From an uncultured Lachnospiraceae bacterium (GTDB taxonomy: Bacteria; Bacillota; Clostridia; Lachnospirales; Lachnospiraceae), in contig CADBNQ010000316.1 of assembly GCA_902796045.1 (NCBI GenBank), positions 1-6,504 on the forward strand: a DNA stretch of 6,504 nt. Direction: 5' to 3'. The position numbers were made by a program, and so were the translations under genes. Below the pieces are notes generated by a model. The model made no database searches, was not told the DNA's origin, and saw nothing but the letters and a program-made list of their open reading frames with translations. Each line of letters starts with the position of its first letter. Positions within the stretch are counted from its first letter, which is position 1. Positions 6,101 through 6,504 of the stretch are shown piece after piece.

Positions 6101-6504
6101 TTTTCCGTACCTGATCTGTGACCTGTCAAAGGGAAACTCTACCTGAGGGGGCTGGGCTCCCATCATCTCCATGAGATTCTTGTAGATCAGGTCATTGAGC
6201 TCGGCAGTCTGCCGGGGATCTAAGCTTTCTTCCTGCGGCATGCCATCCTGGTCATACTGATCAGCCGTCAGAGCTGCGCCGTAGGGATCCGGTGCTTCCT
6301 CCGGGGACTCTTCTGCCTTACTCGCGGTTTCAGTCTCACTTACCGACGGGCTGTCAGTTTGAACAGACCGGGTTACGCTGCCCGTAAAGCCATTTCTTAA
6401 TCTGTCTTCAAGCATGCTGGTGACGGAGGCAGCTCTCTCTGTATCATCCATCTGTTCGAAAGATTTAGGAGGGAACATGTCAGGGGCAAGTGATTCCACC
6501 AGAG
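3104..6504 (-). CDS. Large acidic protein with C-terminal DnaB-like RecA-fold domain (degraded Walker A), 5' end outside window
   Basis: The frame is open through the right edge; residues are numbered here from a GTG at 6499, giving 1131. That GTG and the next Met codons (6478, 6451, 6415) lack a convincing ribosome binding site, so the true start probably lies beyond the window. Residues 1-830 are largely low-complexity and acidic, with helical stretches at about 213-300 and 584-644, a Glu-rich core (30 Glu in residues 701-770) and recurring short motifs. Residues 849-1131 resemble the DnaB helicase motor: STGFKKLD at 849-856, a Walker A position reading AQPQYLKNS (K878 kept, GKT changed to LKN), STELS with the catalytic-type Glu E902, a Walker B-like AVFIDNIENI (D1005), MCDVYLEL near 1066-1073, and a C-terminal strand set ILIKKNRRPMK...YNYFEE like the end of DnaB. 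No DnaB N-terminal domain, signal peptide or membrane helix is visible. KaiC/RadA-like RecA-fold relatives are the alternative. Active helicase function is doubtful and the role is unknown. Confidence 0.8.
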   Translation of the reverse strand, partial: LVESLAPDMFPPKSFEQMDDTERAASVTSMLEDRLRNGFTGSVTRSVQTDSPSVSETETASKAEESPEEAPDPYGAALTADQYDQDGMPQEESLDPRQTAELNDLIYKNLMEMMGAQPPQVEFPFDRSQIRYGKEKSITEQLAEEGQEDNGSHQTVAQKVSAADLAQSMLEKEEKPTLSAWDIAQDVIDKDVKAHTKEPYKPKPPEEPKTKTASQLAAEAIARAQEEDRMKLEIEKQAEALMAEAARRGQDPMKFALHQQEILRYMEKNSDELVSFEDYEDLSPEEKLEIERQIYIEKQIADGVDPDKVDTNLPEAVLGAVAPQQEADDAASGPADDNTTGTAEQGQTPPPVLTEDMLRQLSKEVISENSDLILSENADEDMEGLHEQIFENLKKMMSGQGQPVPQENVDDLIEQAIASNRENQMPKAPQASQEETGQIEEEAAQEDQEKETVQTDIEDLSLEDIEELVLEDIEEAGMEEEAGPEEKKTEAPVSQAGEEPEPAPESEPAESETAGKAEPESEPAAKTDSEQETEAQEVPPAPMSAVELARAAQQAAGVTAKEEKKTKTAEEIAREAQAVFTPSDSDEIVLGEHTQAEVDEALENLGTLGLEGEVYERAKRMLLLELAGSEAELEAWLKKQDQKKKPASAKEEPISDLDDLDQDALERELELALDEDFLEEEFEYEEEVDKDTDQGISEAAAPEGEAGQEAESGEDRPEEEAEAGSEEDGPGKEAEAEDEGEAETEAETEAEAETEAETEAEAKAEAETEREGKPEEDILEESASEEAGPETALGDEGEEEERLKAEIEDQADAKAYQVSTRTPFILKNSASFMDQFEDFITDTQENRRLSTGFKKLDAMLRYGLHKGSYFIDAQPQYLKNSFMQQIADRAAESGIDVLYISTELSRYDLMVETISRLSYEIHQGEPERAVSAMSIMTGEDGADLASLKDELNWYRGRISEHIFILDQEAISEYTASAEDASPGDILTELISSIVREGSHKPAVFIDNIENILSTEDSEDMKPLMEGLSKLAGELGIPILMSYGYTQAESEEELYPEEREYHESLGKMCDVYLELQYADMITEDSVPMTADDIREMVEEGESLLINILIKKNRRPMKASMQIQGTPKYNYFEE
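3107..3955 (-). other. DnaB_C/RecA-like domain region of the large acidic protein
   Basis: This is the only part of the long protein that looks like a conserved globular domain. Motif order and spacing follow DnaB: S-T-G-F entry, P-loop position about 24-30 residues later, S-x-E-x-S strand about 24 residues after the P-loop lysine, Walker B Asp about 100 residues after that, and a terminal Y-x-x-F-E-E. The Gly-Lys-Thr of the P-loop is not retained, and the DnaB SQLNR sensor segment reads SYGYTQ at 1040-1045. Confidence 0.65.
4190..4306 (-). repeat. Hexanucleotide repeat encoding Glu-Ala/Glu-Thr dipeptides
   Basis: Residues 732-770 of the acidic protein are nearly uninterrupted Glu-x dipeptides (x mostly Ala or Thr), written as GAAGCN and GAAACN hexamers. 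Synonymous third-base changes break the DNA repeat, so selection or age has diversified it. The tract keeps several frames open on both strands, producing spurious Ser/Ala- and Lys/Gln-rich frames that are not genes. Confidence 0.8.
5077..5148 (-). repeat. 24-bp imperfect tandem repeat (LEDIEE units)
   Basis: Three consecutive 24-base units (5077-5100, 5101-5124, 5125-5148) share the core CTCTATRTCTTCCAGA on the plus strand, the last unit being diverged. They encode residues around 452-474, reading DIEDLS, LEDIEELV, LEDIEEAG. This is a short in-frame duplication inside the acidic arm. Confidence 0.6.

Overview
The window looks like Gram-positive Firmicutes DNA, most likely a gut-type Clostridia such as Lachnospiraceae. 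This is an inference from protein style: a WcaJ-like sugar transferase, an LCP protein with a long Arg-rich cytoplasmic tail, AGGAGG-like ribosome binding sites and moderate GC. No rRNA, tRNA, CRISPR array or insertion sequence is visible. Coding density is very high: three genes fill almost everything after base 137.

Left half (+ strand): an AT-rich 137-base leader carries a plausible promoter with an 11-bp direct repeat. Two closely spaced genes follow. The first (138-1553) encodes a membrane polyprenyl-phosphate sugar-1-phosphate transferase that starts a cell-surface polysaccharide on undecaprenyl phosphate. The second (1567-3054) starts 13 bases after the first one stops and encodes an LCP (LytR-CpsA-Psr) family protein, a family that transfers finished glycopolymers from the lipid carrier to the wall. 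The pair therefore suggests the first and last steps of making and anchoring a capsule or wall polysaccharide. The LCP protein has an unusual cytoplasmic tail built from Arg-led seven-residue repeats.

Middle: the LCP gene and a convergent gene are separated by only 49 bases, nearly all of it a perfect 46-bp palindrome (3057-3102). It probably acts as a bidirectional terminator and may also be a dispersed REP-like repeat.

Right half (- strand): one very long open frame (3104 to the right edge, start probably outside the window) encodes a protein of at least 1131 residues. Its first 830 residues are mostly disordered, very acidic and contain recurring short motifs. Its last 280 or so residues resemble the RecA-like motor domain of DnaB replicative helicase, but the Walker A loop is degraded. 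This is the most novel item in the window: a probable non-canonical, perhaps inactive, DnaB-like protein carrying a long multivalent acidic arm. Its function is unknown, and nothing in the window links it to the polysaccharide genes.
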